NCBI GenBank assembly: GCA_025529335.1
Contig: JAMYHX010000086.1
Span: 51,477-115,476, forward strand
Source of the DNA: Rhizopus sp. PT2906
Taxonomy: Eukaryota; Mucoromycota; Mucoromycetes; Mucorales; Rhizopodaceae
Direction of reading: 5' to 3'
Length of the DNA stretch: 64,000 bases
Below the pieces are notes generated by a model. It searched no databases, had not been told where the DNA came from, and worked only from the letters and a program-made list of their open reading frames with translations. Each line of letters starts with the position of its first letter. The stretch's first letter is position 1. The position numbers and the translations under genes are program-made. Shown here in pieces: positions 20,652 to 32,163 of the stretch.

Positions 20652-21720
20652 TTATCCTGTACGCTGCTTCTTCCATACTTGATTTCCCTGTTCAGATAGT
20701 TGAGAATTTATATCATCCCATTCCAAACGGGCGCGCTTCTTTCTGTACAAGTCCTCCTTGAGCCCCTGTACCAAGTGTTCACATTCATCAACCAGTGTAC
20801 TGACAGCATCCTCAAGCGATCTTGTAGCTAAAGAGTACTCCTCCGTCTTGCTTATGAAATCCTTCAATGTTCTATCAAGGTTATTCTGTTCTGACTTGTT
20901 CAATTCACCATTTGCTTCATCATTCTCCAACTGAATGACTAAACTTTCAATTTTCTGTTGTGTATATAAAAAAATGATTAGCTCCCAAACAAATGATACA
21001 CAATAACCCTACGTCTCTTAGTTTCATCGCATAAGTTTCCTTGAAAAGCACAAGCGGCATAATAGAACCAGAAAGTCTATTGATGGTCTTTTGATGCGTC
21101 TCTTTAAATACGTTCTTGAAGCAGGCAATGATGGCTTTGGCAGCATTAAGTAACTTTTGGAATTCTGCATTTGATACAGAAATTTTGGAAGTGGTATCAC
21201 TATTAATGTAGGTTAGAACAGAGTTATACCGCTACAGGCGACTTTACCTTGCACCATTACCCTCGTCCTTTCTTATTTGCATTATAAACGGAGAAGGATC
21301 GCTAAAGGTGCTAAACGTGGCTTTCTGTTCTGTTTGATCGACTTTAGAACACGCGTTCGAGTCTTCAGAGATGATGCATTGTTGTCTTTGATCGGCAGAG
21401 GACGACAATCCTAAAGGGGTAAGGTAACTCTTACGACTGGAAGGACCAAGAAGTTTAATCATAGGATTGATGATCAATTTGCCGGTGGGACGAGTACGAT
21501 ATCTTTCTCTTCTTTCCTCTTCTGTTAGATGTGATATGCCACGAAGTTTAATCATTGGAGTCACGCTGACCCCACTTTTGAATCCAGAGAGAGATCCAGT
21601 CGTCGTTTTGTGACCGCTTGCCTGTGCTAACTGATTTGAGGTAGAGGAGGAATAGGAAGTGCTGCTATCTAGAGTTGCATTGTTTATATTGTCAAATTCT
21701 TCTATATCAAATATCTTCAT
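20652..21720 (-). CDS. Uncharacterised coiled-coil protein
   Basis: Three exons at least: 21720 to about 21247, about 21197 to 21017 and about 20955 to 20652, roughly 310 residues. The N-terminus is Ser/Thr-rich and carries a repeated PMIKL motif (TPMIKLRGIS, NPMIKLLGPS) about 35 residues apart. The C-terminal half is helical and charged: KLLNAAKAIIACFKNVFKE, then SLEDAVSTLVDECEHLVQGL, with heptad-like spacing, ending basic (WKKQRTG). I recognise no family. The arrangement (disordered N-terminus with short linear motifs, coiled-coil tail) would suit a scaffold or a small kinetochore/vesicle adaptor, but that is only a guess. Its 3' end lies 46 bp from the RIT1 stop (convergent). Confidence 0.6.
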
Positions 21721-22595
21721 TGTTTGTAAAATAAGAGAGAAGAAAAAAAAAGAAGAGAGAGAGAGAGAGAGAAAGAAAAGGTATTTATATTAAAGCTATG
21801 TGGACGTTTGTTATTGTTGTTCATAGTAATAATTTTCATTGTTTGGAATAATGCTCTATAATCTTATTGAATATTCATTATACATCCTTCTTTCCCTCTC
21901 CTTATTTGACAAAGAAACATTATCTTATCCTGTGTGATGTTGTCCAATTGTCCTATAATTAGAACTGGAAAAATATACACATCATATGATACACTTTTGA
22001 ATAATAAAGTATGTTCTTGAAGTGACTGCAAAGTTAATCTCTGAACGCGTATCAATTTATTAATTGTACACCTCGTGTCTCCACTTTAAGCTATTTCTAT
22101 AAATATATTTCATGAATGATTATATGTTTACACAAATCATCATTATCTTCAATTATTACTTGATGCATATACAAACATGGAACATCTTTTATAAATGCGT
22201 CTTTCACACAACTGTCAAACATTCCCTTAACAACTGGTATCTATGTGTGTATCATAGCATATTCATTTTTAAACTGGTTATCACACGTCATTATTGTTTA
22301 ATCAAATTTTCTATAATTGTCTAAAACAGTCGCCCCTCTCCCCCTTTATCCACTGTTCCTCTTGTCTGTCTCGCTCACTGTGTCTCCGTCTTTTAGCGGG
22401 AAAACAAACTGTGATTTCGACCAGTCTTGCAGCGTGACCTAATAGGCTCAAGCATGACTTATCACGTTCTCATATCGTCATGTCTTATAAGTCCCTTTCC
22501 CTTTCTTCTCTCTTGTTTCTCTCTTTTTTGTTTTTCCCTCTTTGTTGTCGTTCACTTCAAAGCTTTCTCTCAACTACTACTGTTACACATTGTCT
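21721..22595. other. Intergenic, no gene seen
   Basis: AT-rich. A GA repeat (about 21751-21780) abuts the upstream coiled-coil gene. Pyrimidine-rich sequence from 22320 onward may be the promoter of the following small gene. No conserved coding content on either strand. Confidence 0.55.
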
Positions 22596-22928
22596 ATGTT
22601 CTCTTCTTGGTTATCATCTTGGTATCATCAACCTCAACAAATTCAGGAACCATTCAACGATCACTACGAACCTTTAGATGAAGATTGGATAAAGGTAAAG
22701 ACAACAAAGGAACGGCAACCAGCACAAGATCCAACCGATGAACGGACCGAGGCAAGAGAGGAACGGACCGAAAAGGAAGCACCTATTGTCGAGAAAAAGA
22801 TATCGAGGCAGGAACGCAGGGCTCAATTACGTTTGGCTGCCAAGGAGAAAAAGAAGCAAGCGAGAAATGCGCTTCGAAAGTCTACTAACTGTATCTTGTC
22901 CTCAGGCCCACTTTCCATTGACCATTAA
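22596..22928 (+). CDS. Small Lys/Glu-rich protein of unknown function
   Basis: A reading frame of about 110 residues starts MFSSWLSSWYHQPQQ and continues EPFNDHYEPLDEDWIKV and a charged helical stretch (KISRQERRAQLRLAAKEKKKQARNAL region). The acidic-aromatic part followed by a long basic helix looks like real protein. The end is uncertain: read straight through it stops at 22928, but a good acceptor (TTTTTTCAG at about 22984-22992) is followed by short frames closing at 23022 or 23039, one reading AVGRLFWGINPKIEI. Splicing from GAAA/gtctac at 22881 would give KLLEDCFGV instead. I do not recognise a family. Confidence 0.4.
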   Translation: MFSSWLSSWYHQPQQIQEPFNDHYEPLDEDWIKVKTTKERQPAQDPTDERTEAREERTEKEAPIVEKKISRQERRAQLRLAAKEKKKQARNALRKSTNCILSSGPLSIDH

Positions 22929-24613
22929 ATTGCTTGTTTTCTATATACATAAACATTAATACATTGATCTTTCTTTTTCTCTCTTTTTTCAGGCTGTTGG
23001 AAGATTGTTTTGGGGTATAAATCCTAAAATTGAGATATAAAAGATACGATGAGTATTCTCGGATACATACCAAGCAAAATGTAATAGATAAGAATATATA
23101 AAATATTAGCATTCTAATTTATTCATTTTTTAATGAAATTTACCTAAACTATTAGACTCTCTCTCTCTCTCTCTGGCGTTTTCTGTACGGAAAGTTAGCG
23201 GCAAGATGATTACATTTTTCAGTGCTGCAGGAGCTGGATCAAGGCAAGGAAAAAGTAACACAAAATAAGTAAGGTCCGACAAGCCAAGGATAGCTTTTTC
23301 CTGCCAGAACAGAAAGGCACATTGGGTTTATGCATTGGGGAAGCCACCATGAACTGTTTTCACTTTATATTTCCAGTAATCCACAAATGATGTTGAAACT
23401 TATCGTAGCCAGAAAAAAAAAAGAGAGACAAGCTTGAGACATATTATGTTCGTAACGTACACTGACGTATATAGACTGTACTTTGTATCGAACCACTGCA
23501 CTATCTTCTGTCTCTAGTCAGCTATTTCTAGCCATGTATCAACGCTCATTTGAGCATCATCTTACATTTCTGATGTAGGTTCAAGGCTGCCCTTATTCTT
23601 TCTGGCGAATAGTAAACGTACTGCACTTCTCAAGTTCAATGATCCGTTTTGTTTGATTTCTCCTTTGATTCTTTAAAGCAATATTATCACATCCTACCTT
23701 TTACGTAATCTTTCGGCTTCTTCACCTTTCTTTTTAAGAAATTCACTATTTCTGTTGCTTCCAGTTGAAGTCTGGGTTTAGCACTAGTTACAATTACTCC
23801 GGGGTAATCGAGAACGAGAAAGAAATTTCAAAAAGGTTCGAGCACTCCAAGTTGTAGGGACTAATAAGCTATGACCATGTCCATCTGGAATTACTGAACG
23901 TGCAGCCCTGTTTGAAAGATGCTAATGGAGAGATGTTGAGATTTTCATCATTTTAAAGAAAACTGTAACTAAGCATTCGCTGCATCGCCAAATAGATAGA
24001 GGCAAGTAAAGGCGGGGGTGCCTTGGAAGGTCTGATAAAAAAAGTGTTTGTCTTGTTCGTTGACCAATGTCAGCGTAAAGGGGCCGAGTTTGGTCCTCAG
24101 ATAGCAGATTATGAGGAAAAGAGCCATCTATTTTTGTTTTATCAAGTTGAGGAGTTTGAACGTTGATAATGAAAAAATCTAAGCACACATTTGTTTACTG
24201 TATTCAACTGGCCAAATTATTCTTTTTCTGTTTTGCCTTGCTCAAATCATGTCTTGATAGTATTATTATTTTAGAGAAGATGATGGGTTGATATATATAT
24301 ATATATATATATTGCAGTGATGCTAATATGTATCCTTAAAAGAAGTGCTCTCGGAATCTCCTTGCTCGAATCATTATGGTCTATTGGATCATCTTTGAAA
24401 CTCTTTTGAATACTACAAGGTCAATAGGTCATGCTTAGATTTTATCACAAAAATCCATTATCTGAGCTATCATATGCTTTCTCACATATCGAATAGAATT
24501 GTCAATGCACTATATACTACACAAAGTGTAATCTGTTTTATTGCTGTACGATAAATACAGGCCGTCTCATTGTATTTTTTTTTGGGGGAATACTTCATAG
24601 AGAATAAGGCACT
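22929..24613. other. Intergenic, possible remnant on minus strand
   Basis: No intact gene. A CT repeat lies at 23158-23174 and an AT repeat at 24291-24311. On the minus strand 24188-23922 is open for 88 codons (contains PLYADIGQRT and IWRCSECL) with further open stretches in other frames down to about 23680; these may be worn mobile-element coding sequence, but I cannot name the family. Confidence 0.4.
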
Positions 24614-25087
24614 TTACTCAATTACCTCTTTATTTTCAGCGTTCGATATAAAATTATTGGGACTCGATGGGACAGGAGAATGTCGTAGAAACTGCCAATG
24701 ATAATATTGCATTCTGTGTACTTCCTGGGTATTCTCTGACGTACTGATGTAATCTCTAAATTCTGCATGTTGCAACAAGTCTAAAAAGTACAAGGCATGA
24801 GGATATCTACATGTCATATTAGTGTGTATGTTTTATATTTACACATTTTACTTACACTACAAATTTTGCATATTCTGGTTGTTTCCAGTATTGCAAATAT
24901 TTCAGGTAATTAATAAATACAGGATCTTTGAGATACTGCTGTTGTGCGAGATCTATAGATTCATTTACAATTTCTTGAAATGGACAACAATTATTGAATT
25001 ACTATTTAAATACCAAGGATTTGCTAAGCATTGTATAAATTCAAGTTCAATTTGAAAGCGTTTCTTTTCTTCTTCTGAATTAAGCAT
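24614..25087 (-). CDS. MED31: Mediator subunit MED31 (Soh1)
   Basis: Three exons: 25087 to about 25024, about 24958 to 24856, and about 24810 to 24614, around 120 residues, the normal size. Start MLNSEEEKKRFQIELEFIQ, then CLANPWYLNNLAQQQYLKD across intron 1, INYLKYLQYWKQPEYAKFV, and YPHALYFLDLLQHAEFRD. These are the signature of the Med31 fold, one of the most conserved Mediator middle-module subunits, which in the nucleus links Med7 to RNA polymerase II. The long PW-YLN region fixes intron 1 (donor AAATA/gtaatt). No oddities apart from a short divergent C-terminal tail. Confidence 0.93.
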
Positions 25088-25618
25088 TTCTATAGTAAAG
25101 AAGAAAGGAGTTTTTTTTTTATGTATTTGTCGCTCATTAAAAAAAGAATTTAATGCATATCAACGCTTTAGTTTGTAATCCGTCTTTTCTTTATTGCTTC
25201 CGACTTGACAGCATCGTCTTTTTGAGATATAAGAAACATGTGGTCAACACTTTTAAGCTTACTCACCTTTTCTTGCCTCTCTCCTCTCTCTTTCTGTTGT
25301 AAACTCCTCTTTTGAATATAACTAATTTACTAGGCTTTTTTTTTACATTTCACTCTCTTGCTCTCTCTTTTTGTTATTCGTTGTCTGATATTTTATCTTT
25401 TTATCAGTGTGTACCAATAATTTCTGAATAAAATTGTAGTTTTTGCTGTCAAACTTTAAATCAGTTGAATCATTTTCCAGAAAACAAGGCAGTGCCTGGT
25501 TGTCATACACTGATCTTTTTTAAATTTCGCAACGTGCCCCTTTTTTTTTCTTTTTTCTTTTTTTTTAATCATTTCTCTCTTTTTTCTCTTTTACTTTTTT
25601 TTTTTATTCCTTGTTACC
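25088..25618. promoter_or_regulatory. Divergent promoter region of MED31 and LIS1
   Basis: 531 bp with no coding content, rich in T and CT tracts (25260-25380, 25540-25610). Both flanking genes start from it and read outward. Confidence 0.55.
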
Positions 25619-27300
25619 ATGACAGCGCACTCTATACTTTCAGAACGTCAAAAAGATGAACTGTAAATAAATATTAGAAAAAAAAAGAGGAAAAAAAAAT
25701 AGAGAATACTGACTTTTGTGTGTGTGTGTGTAATAGCCATAAAGCCATTTTAGATTATCTGAGTTCTTCTGGTTTTAAAGAAGCGTTCAACGCATTCAAG
25801 AACGAAACTGGCGATGACTTTGTACCTGACCCTAAACAAAAATATGCTGGTCTTTTGGAAAAGAAGTGGACCTCTGTGATTCGTTTGCAGAAAAAGGTTA
25901 AAGTTACGGTGTTATTTATTGGATGGAAAAGACTGACAACTTTATAAAAAAAACTAGATTATGGAATTAGAAAGCAAAGCAACTCAGATGCAAGAAGAAC
26001 TTAATAATGCTCCAACTCGTAAACCAACCAGTTCGGTTGACTGGATTCCTAGAGGTCCAGAAAGGTTCTGCTTGGCCGGTCATCGTAGTCCACTGACACG
26101 CGTATCGTTTCATCCAATCTACCAAATATTAGCTTCTGCCTCTGAGGATGCAACTATCAAAATATGGGATTATGAAACAGGCGAATATGAAAGAACACTT
26201 AAGGGACATACAAAAGCAGTGCAGGATATTACGTTTGACGCCAAGGGAAACCATCTGAGTAAGAGAGAATATGCAGAGAGAGAGAGAGAGAGAAAAAAAG
26301 GGGGGAAAGAATTAGTGACTAATATCTGTTGATAGTCTCTTGTTCTGCTGATTTAACAATCAAAGTTTGGGATACCAATAACGACTACAAGTGTGTTCGT
26401 ACATTGTACGGCCACGACCACAGCATTTCTTCGGTTGTCATGATTCCTTCCAGTGATATTATTGCTACGTCCTCACGTGACAAAACGATCAAATTGTGGG
26501 AAATGACATCAGGGTAAGCCCAGGTTTTATTGTAGACAACAAAGCTGACAAGAGAGTATAGATATTGTGTCAAGACATTGGTTGGACATCTTGACTGGGT
26601 CAGAAGAATATTTCCTTCTGAAGATGGTAGATGGTTAGCCAGCTGCTCTAATGATCAAGTAAGTCTAGCAAAAAAATCAAATAAAATAAAAATAAAATAC
26701 TAATCAATATAAAGACGGCTCGAGTTTGGGATATCCAAAAGGGAGAATCAAAGATGGAATTTAGAGGTCATGAGCATGTGGTTGAATGTGTCATCTTTTT
26801 GCCAGTCGTAGCTTATCCTTTTATAGCCGAGTGGCTAGAAAATAGCGTAAGTTCATTCATATGAAAATATAAATGCAGATGTGTCATGTTACTGATGATG
26901 CTTGCAGATAAAGTTAAACAAAGAGCATGCCGTGCCTGGTCAGTTTATCCTTACCGGATCCAGAGATAAAACCATCAAGCTTTGGGATGTCTCCTCTGGA
27001 CAGCTGCTGAGCACTCTGGTAAGCTTAGTATACGTTTCAACTGTTGATGTTACTAAGCAACAAATATAGGTCGGCCATGACAACTGGATCCGAGGCCTTG
27101 TCGTTCATCCGAATGGTAAATATTTGATCAGTGTATCGGATGATAAGACAATGAAGATCTGGGATTTAAAGACGGGTCGATGCGTAAAGACAATCGAGGC
27201 TCACTCACACTTTGTCACCTGTATCTCTTACTGTACGACATCACCTCTTGTAGCCACAGGAAGTGTTGATCAAACTCTAAAGATATGGCAATGCCGATAA
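25619..27300 (+). CDS. PAC1: LIS1/PAC1 dynein regulator, WD40 protein
   Basis: About nine exons. MTAHSILSERQKDEL and HKAILDYLSSSGF form the LisH dimerisation motif, split by intron 1. A short coiled coil (MELESKATQMQEEL) is followed by seven WD40 repeats with clear Trp-Asp ends (IKIWDYETGE, IKVWDTNND, IKLWEMTSG, ARVWDIQKG, IKLWDVSSG, MKIWDLKTG, LKIWQC). LIS1 binds the dynein motor with NUDEL and regulates its microtubule attachment, nuclear migration and hyphal transport in the cytoplasm. The protein ends right after the seventh repeat, as in other family members. It converges with the methyltransferase gene, 80 bp between stops. Confidence 0.95.
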
Positions 27301-27380
27301 CTAGATATTGCCTATCCATATTCATTTATATACCCCCTCTTTTTTTTAATAAACGCAATATAGTACCCCTTTTCTTTTTA

Positions 27381-28959
27381 TTAGAGTTTAACTGCTGTCC
27401 AAAATGCACACTCATAAACGTATTTGAGCATACTTTCTGGATTCGAAGTATAAGTAGTAGACACCATGGATTCTTTCTGTATATAAAAGATGAGTAAAGA
27501 TAAGAGCATAATAACAAGAGTTACCTTGAATTCAAAGCCCATCTTCTTGGCTACATCCTTTACTTGTTCAAGACTTATTTCGATAGATGTATCACCTGTG
27601 GATGAATCCTCAAAATGATACAACAAGGGGCCTAGCTATCATTCAGCATATGATATCACAAGATTATCTATTTTATACCGATATTAATCCATGTGCCGTG
27701 TGGCTTCAAAATCTTGTGAATGACTTCCAAATATTCCAGGATATTCTTGGCAGTGTCTATAAAGAAACAAGTGACGACGACATCCCACGCTTCTACAGAA
27801 TATAAGAGATTGTTTATAGGCTGTCAATCATGTTTACCGAAATTGTTTTCTTGTTGCCCATAAACTTCCACAAAATCACCGGCTACCATGGAGAAATCGA
27901 CGGTAGATGGAAGGTGTGCGGGTAATACGTCAGGTACTTTAATAGGAGATAATTGATCTAAATCCGATTTGATGTTGGAGTAAGAATGAATAAATGGATA
28001 AATGCTGTATTCATTGACTTCTTTGACTCTAATGAAAAGGATGAATGACAAATGTATTTGAAGCTTATTTCTTGTCTTACCTATTAAGAATAAAGTGAGA
28101 TCCAAACAACTATAATAAAAAAAAGGATTAATGGAATGCATATTAATTAAATCATCTGCTTGCCATGTAATAAGAAAACTCGTTTCCTAAAAGCACGCAT
28201 TAATAATACAAAGTTTACATTATGTACTTCTTTCTATTACCTTGACAGCTAAATCCTGTTGATTGGGGAAAAAGGTAAAAAGGTCTCTATCAAATGCATT
28301 GATGTGTGCATAATATATACCTTGACTTGCGATATCAAATGCTAAACGGCCTAAACCAGCGCCAGGCACGAGTACACGGATATCACCTCGTTTGTCCGCA
28401 GGAACATGCTGATAAAGGGTGTTCAACTCTTGAATGATCGGATCATACGTCAACTTCCTTTCTCTTTCTCCTTGTTTTGACCAATCTCTCACGAATTGTT
28501 TCAAGGTACTTCTTACTTTATCCATATCCATGGGAGAGACAGGTGGTCTATTTGAATTTCTCATGCTTGAATACAACTAAAGTTATATGCATATATTATA
28601 GATAAGCATTTGCTATCTTCATATGTGTGTGTACGTGTATATGTATTTGTGTGTACTTTTTGTTGTGAATGTTCCATAATACTGGGGTCTAGAAACATGT
28701 TTGCACTTTTGACAATGTCACGAATAAACGTCATGTTGTGTTCAATACATTCGTCCACTTTATTGACTTTATCAAGAAAGTCAGGAATCAGCTTTTTATG
28801 GTGTTCAGGAAGTGAAAGATAGTCGCGTCTTCTTCTGTGGTTGTTGTTTAAAGAAAATCTCTTGTAGGAAGCAAATGCTGTAATGACCTTGATCAGATAT
28901 ACTTGCTCTGACTCTGCAGGGTCCTGCTCCTCTGTGTTATGACAGTGTCTATCATTCAT
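27381..28959 (-). CDS. CARNMT1: Carnosine N-methyltransferase family (N2227-like) protein
   Basis: Several exons on the minus strand. N-terminus MNDRHCHNTEEQDPAESEQ, then YLSLPEHHKKLIPDFLDKV. A second exon has MDKVRSTLKQFVRDWSKQGERERK and the SAM-binding VLVPGAGLGRLAFDIA. A short exon ending NEFSYYMA is followed by FGSHFILNR, then PFIHSYSN and DFVEVYGQQE. Later exons give AWDVVVTCFFIDTAKNILEY and GPLLYHFED, and the end SMLKYVYECAFWTAVKL. This matches the N2227/CARNMT1 family. In animals it methylates carnosine to anserine; many fungi lack obvious carnosine, so a peptide or protein His-type substrate is possible here. Location: cytosol/nucleus inferred. Confidence 0.88.
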
Positions 28960-29384
28960 GATAAATTTTAAAAAAAAAAGAAAAAGAAATAAGCCACTTG
29001 TAGAACGGTATCACTTTAATGCAAGATAACAGTTCGTATGTGTATGTGTTTGTGGGCGGGTGTGTGTGGCAAAAGAAAAATATTCACATGTCAATGGAAT
29101 TCAGTTTTTTATGGAAAGTACAAAAAATAATAGAACAAAATAAAGACAAAATATGAAACGGAATCAATGTCATTTAAACAAAACAGAGGATTACAAAAAA
29201 AAACTGTGTTTATGTTTACATACAATAGTAACCGTTACTATGATTACATGCTATTACCATGACTACCCAACTTACCCAACGACTCCGCAGATGTACGCGT
29301 GATTTTACATAAAACTGTTTACATTTTATCATTTCCCTTTTTCTTCCTTCTCTTTCCTTCTTTTTTTTTTCAATAAAACAAAGG
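28960..29384. promoter_or_regulatory. Divergent promoter region with GT-rich tract
   Basis: 425 bp between divergent starts. A GT-rich tract (about 29035-29070) and a pyrimidine tract just before 29385. No coding content seen. Confidence 0.5.
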
Positions 29385-30077
29385 ATGCCTGTCTTTGATG
29401 TCTGTAAAGCTGAACCAAGAAGAGATCACAGACGACAAACTAGCTTAGCGAGCTCTTTCGATGTTACGTCAACAACAACCGGAACAACTACTACAACAAG
29501 TAGTAGTAGCCTTAGACCTATCTCATCCTTTGAAGTTTTATTTTCAAGATTATTAGATATGCTCATATTCACTTCAGCCATCGCTATTACAGCCTATAGT
29601 TATCTCACTGGCACATTGTTCAGTTCATCTCTTGTAGAATCATCCGCATCCACAACAACAACATCATCATCCACTCCAACAGCATCTACTCCAATACATC
29701 ATCATAAAATACAATACAAACCACCATACAAATATGAAGAGCCTGACCTTATCAAGAAACGAAGAATCCAAGAATGGACACAGGAACAAAAACTGACTTA
29801 TACAAAAAAGAGACATTCTTCTACTTCTTTATTAGAAAATAAAAAGGTAAACAATTCCCTTGCCCCCCTTTTTTTGTTTTGCTTTTACTTACTTTTATTT
29901 TAGGTTCAACTGCCTCGTAATACGAAACGAGATAAGAAAAGAACTCAATCTTTATCTTCGCTATCCATTGACCGCCAACCAGAGGAAATCCTTCTCTCCA
30001 GAATGGAAGAAAGATTACAATCTCTTATCCAACAAGGTCAAGAAGCTCTTTTGAGTCCTGTAAAATACAATAAATAA
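29385..30077 (+). CDS. Uncharacterised single-pass membrane protein
   Basis: Two exons, 29385-29846 and 29904-30077, give 211 residues. The N-terminus is charged, then Thr/Ser-rich. One hydrophobic helix (LDMLIFTSAIAITAYSYLTG, about residues 61-80) is followed by a second Ser/Thr-rich stretch, a His/Lys/Tyr region (IHHHKIQYKPPYKYEEPD) and a charged helical tail (EEILLSRMEERLQSLIQQGQ). I recognise no family. A membrane-anchored adaptor with low-complexity flanks is the most that can be said. The gene lies head to head with the methyltransferase and 254 bp upstream of HIBCH on the same strand. Confidence 0.6.
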
Positions 30078-30331
30078 ACTTGTCATTATATATACCCCCT
30101 TTTCCTTTCTTTTGATATTTTGATCTTTTGCTCACACACACACACTCTCTCTCTTTCTTTCTCTTTTTTTTCTATTTCTTTCTTTTTTCCCTCTTTATCT
30201 CCTTTTAGGAATAGACAAATTTGGTTATTTCTCGGTTTGTGTGACTGTCTTAAAATTTTCCGCATAATGCTGCCCCTGTTTGTCTTTTGCCTTTTTTTTT
30301 TTTCGTCTTTTTTTCTTTTTTTGGCGTTATA

Positions 30332-32125
30332 ATGAGCAGCCGTGTTCTTTTAAGACGTCTCTTTCAGCAAAGCCAGTCAACGGTCACTAGAAGAACAGTC
30401 AACGCTTTACCTACTATTGCTCGCATGTCTATGAATGCAAACAGACGATTAATTCAAACAAGATATATTCTTTCTGGACAAAACGCGAAAAAGGTTTTCA
30501 ATTTTTGACATTCTAAACTTCAATCAATAACATCTTCTCGTCTAATAGATGTATTCTACTTCATCCACCTCTATCTCAGGCTTAGAATCTGCTCAAGTAA
30601 AATAGACAACTTTTTTTTTTTTTGACAAAACACAACTTATACATGTTTAATTAGACAGAAGTCATTCATAAAAGCAATTTGGCTGTACGCGAAATCATTC
30701 TCAACCGTCCCAAGAAACTGAACGCATTGAGCCTACCTATGGTTCGAAGCATTTTACCCGAACTTCAAGTAAGGGCAAATAGGGAGGAAAAAATGATGAT
30801 ATAAAACTGACTCTTCATTTAGTCGTGGGAAAAATCTGATTTAGCTAAAATTATTCTTCTGAAGCACTCTGGAGGCAAAGGATTCTGTGCTGGGGGTGAC
30901 GTTAAAAGTAAGTCATTTCTGTCATATCAGCAACTAGATGAACTAACGTGTTTGATATAGCTGTTGTCGATTTAGCTGAAGCCAAGGATCCCAATGCGGC
31001 CAAGTTCTTTGAAGAAGAATATCAACTCGATCACCTTATTGCCACATTAGAGACACCCTTCGTTTCCATCATGGATGGTATCACAAGTAAGTTGGAACCT
31101 TTTAGAAAAAAAAAAAAGACTGACTTGTTTGCCCAGTGGGTGGTGGTGTTGGTCTATCTGTACATGCACCTTTCCGTATTGCAACTGAGAATACATTGTT
31201 TGCTATGCCCGAAACTGCCATCGGATTCCTTCCCGAAGTCGGTGGTTCTTTCTTTTTGCCTCGTCTCGACGGTCAGTTGGGTCTCTACCTTGGCTTGACA
31301 GGCAAGCGTCTCAAGGGCGTTGACGTGTTGTATTCTGGTATAGCCACTCACTATGTGCCATCCTCACGCCTGTCCGCACTCGAGGCTCGTCTGGCCGAAC
31401 TCGAAGAGCCTACACACGACATGGTCAACCAAGCCATCGAAGAATTCTCAGCTGAGCTTGAAGCAGAACCCACCTTCTCCTTGGGAGGACCTATTCGTCA
31501 AGCAATTGACCGATGCTTCAAGTACGACACAATTGAAGAGATCATCAAAGCTCTTGAAAAGGACGAACAGACCGAATGGGCTCAAGAAACACTCAAACTC
31601 CTTCGTTCAATGTCTCCTACCTCACTCAAGGTCACCATTCAACAGATCCGTAATGGCAGCACACTGAGTATCTCTCAATGTTTCAAGATGGAATACCATC
31701 TTGTCCAAAAGTTCCTTCAGGGCCACGACTTTAAGGAAGGCGTCTATGCTACCTTGGTCCGACGTGACAAGGCCAACTGGAAGCCCAGTGATCTGAAGGA
31801 AGTGGATGCACGTCAAATCAAGCAAGACTACTTTGACTCTCCCTCTCCTCTTCGCTTGGACTTTTTGGTCAAGCGTGATTATAAAAAGTATCCCCACCGT
31901 AAATACATGCTGCCCTCCGAACAAGACATCATGCGTGTTGTTACAGGTGAAGCTTCTGATGTTGGCAACTATGCTCTCAATCGTCAACAAGTCATTGATT
32001 ACTTTGTCCGTGAACGTCAAGGCAAACAAGGTGTGAAGCAGAAAGTGGCTGAGGTTTTGGATAGAAAGACGATTGAGATCGAGAAGGATGCAGACAAGAG
32101 CTTGAAATGGGTTTATGAAGCTTAA
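30332..32125 (+). CDS. HIBCH: 3-hydroxyisobutyryl-CoA hydrolase, mitochondrial
   Basis: Six exons: 30332-30493, 30549-30596, about 30655-30769, about 30823-30908, about 30960-31087 and about 31137-32125. The N-terminus is Arg/Ser-rich without acid residues (SSRVLLRRLFQQSQSTVTRR), a mitochondrial presequence. The crotonase fold shows ILNRPKKLNAL, GGKGFCAGGDVK, GGGVGLS and MPETAIGFLPEVGGSFFLPRL; these identify HIBCH rather than enoyl-CoA hydratase. It releases 3-hydroxyisobutyrate in valine breakdown. The budding-yeast homologue Ehd3 is also found on the mitochondrial small ribosomal subunit; the C-terminal extension here (after about residue 380) may be related. It converges with the next gene, 38 bp between stops. 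Confidence 0.93.
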
Positions 32126-32163
32126 CACAATTTTTTCTGTATAAAGCATTTTTTTTATTATTA

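Noticed and set aside
31622..32149. 175-codon minus-strand frame opposite HIBCH
   Set aside because: Shadow of the strongly biased HIBCH coding strand.
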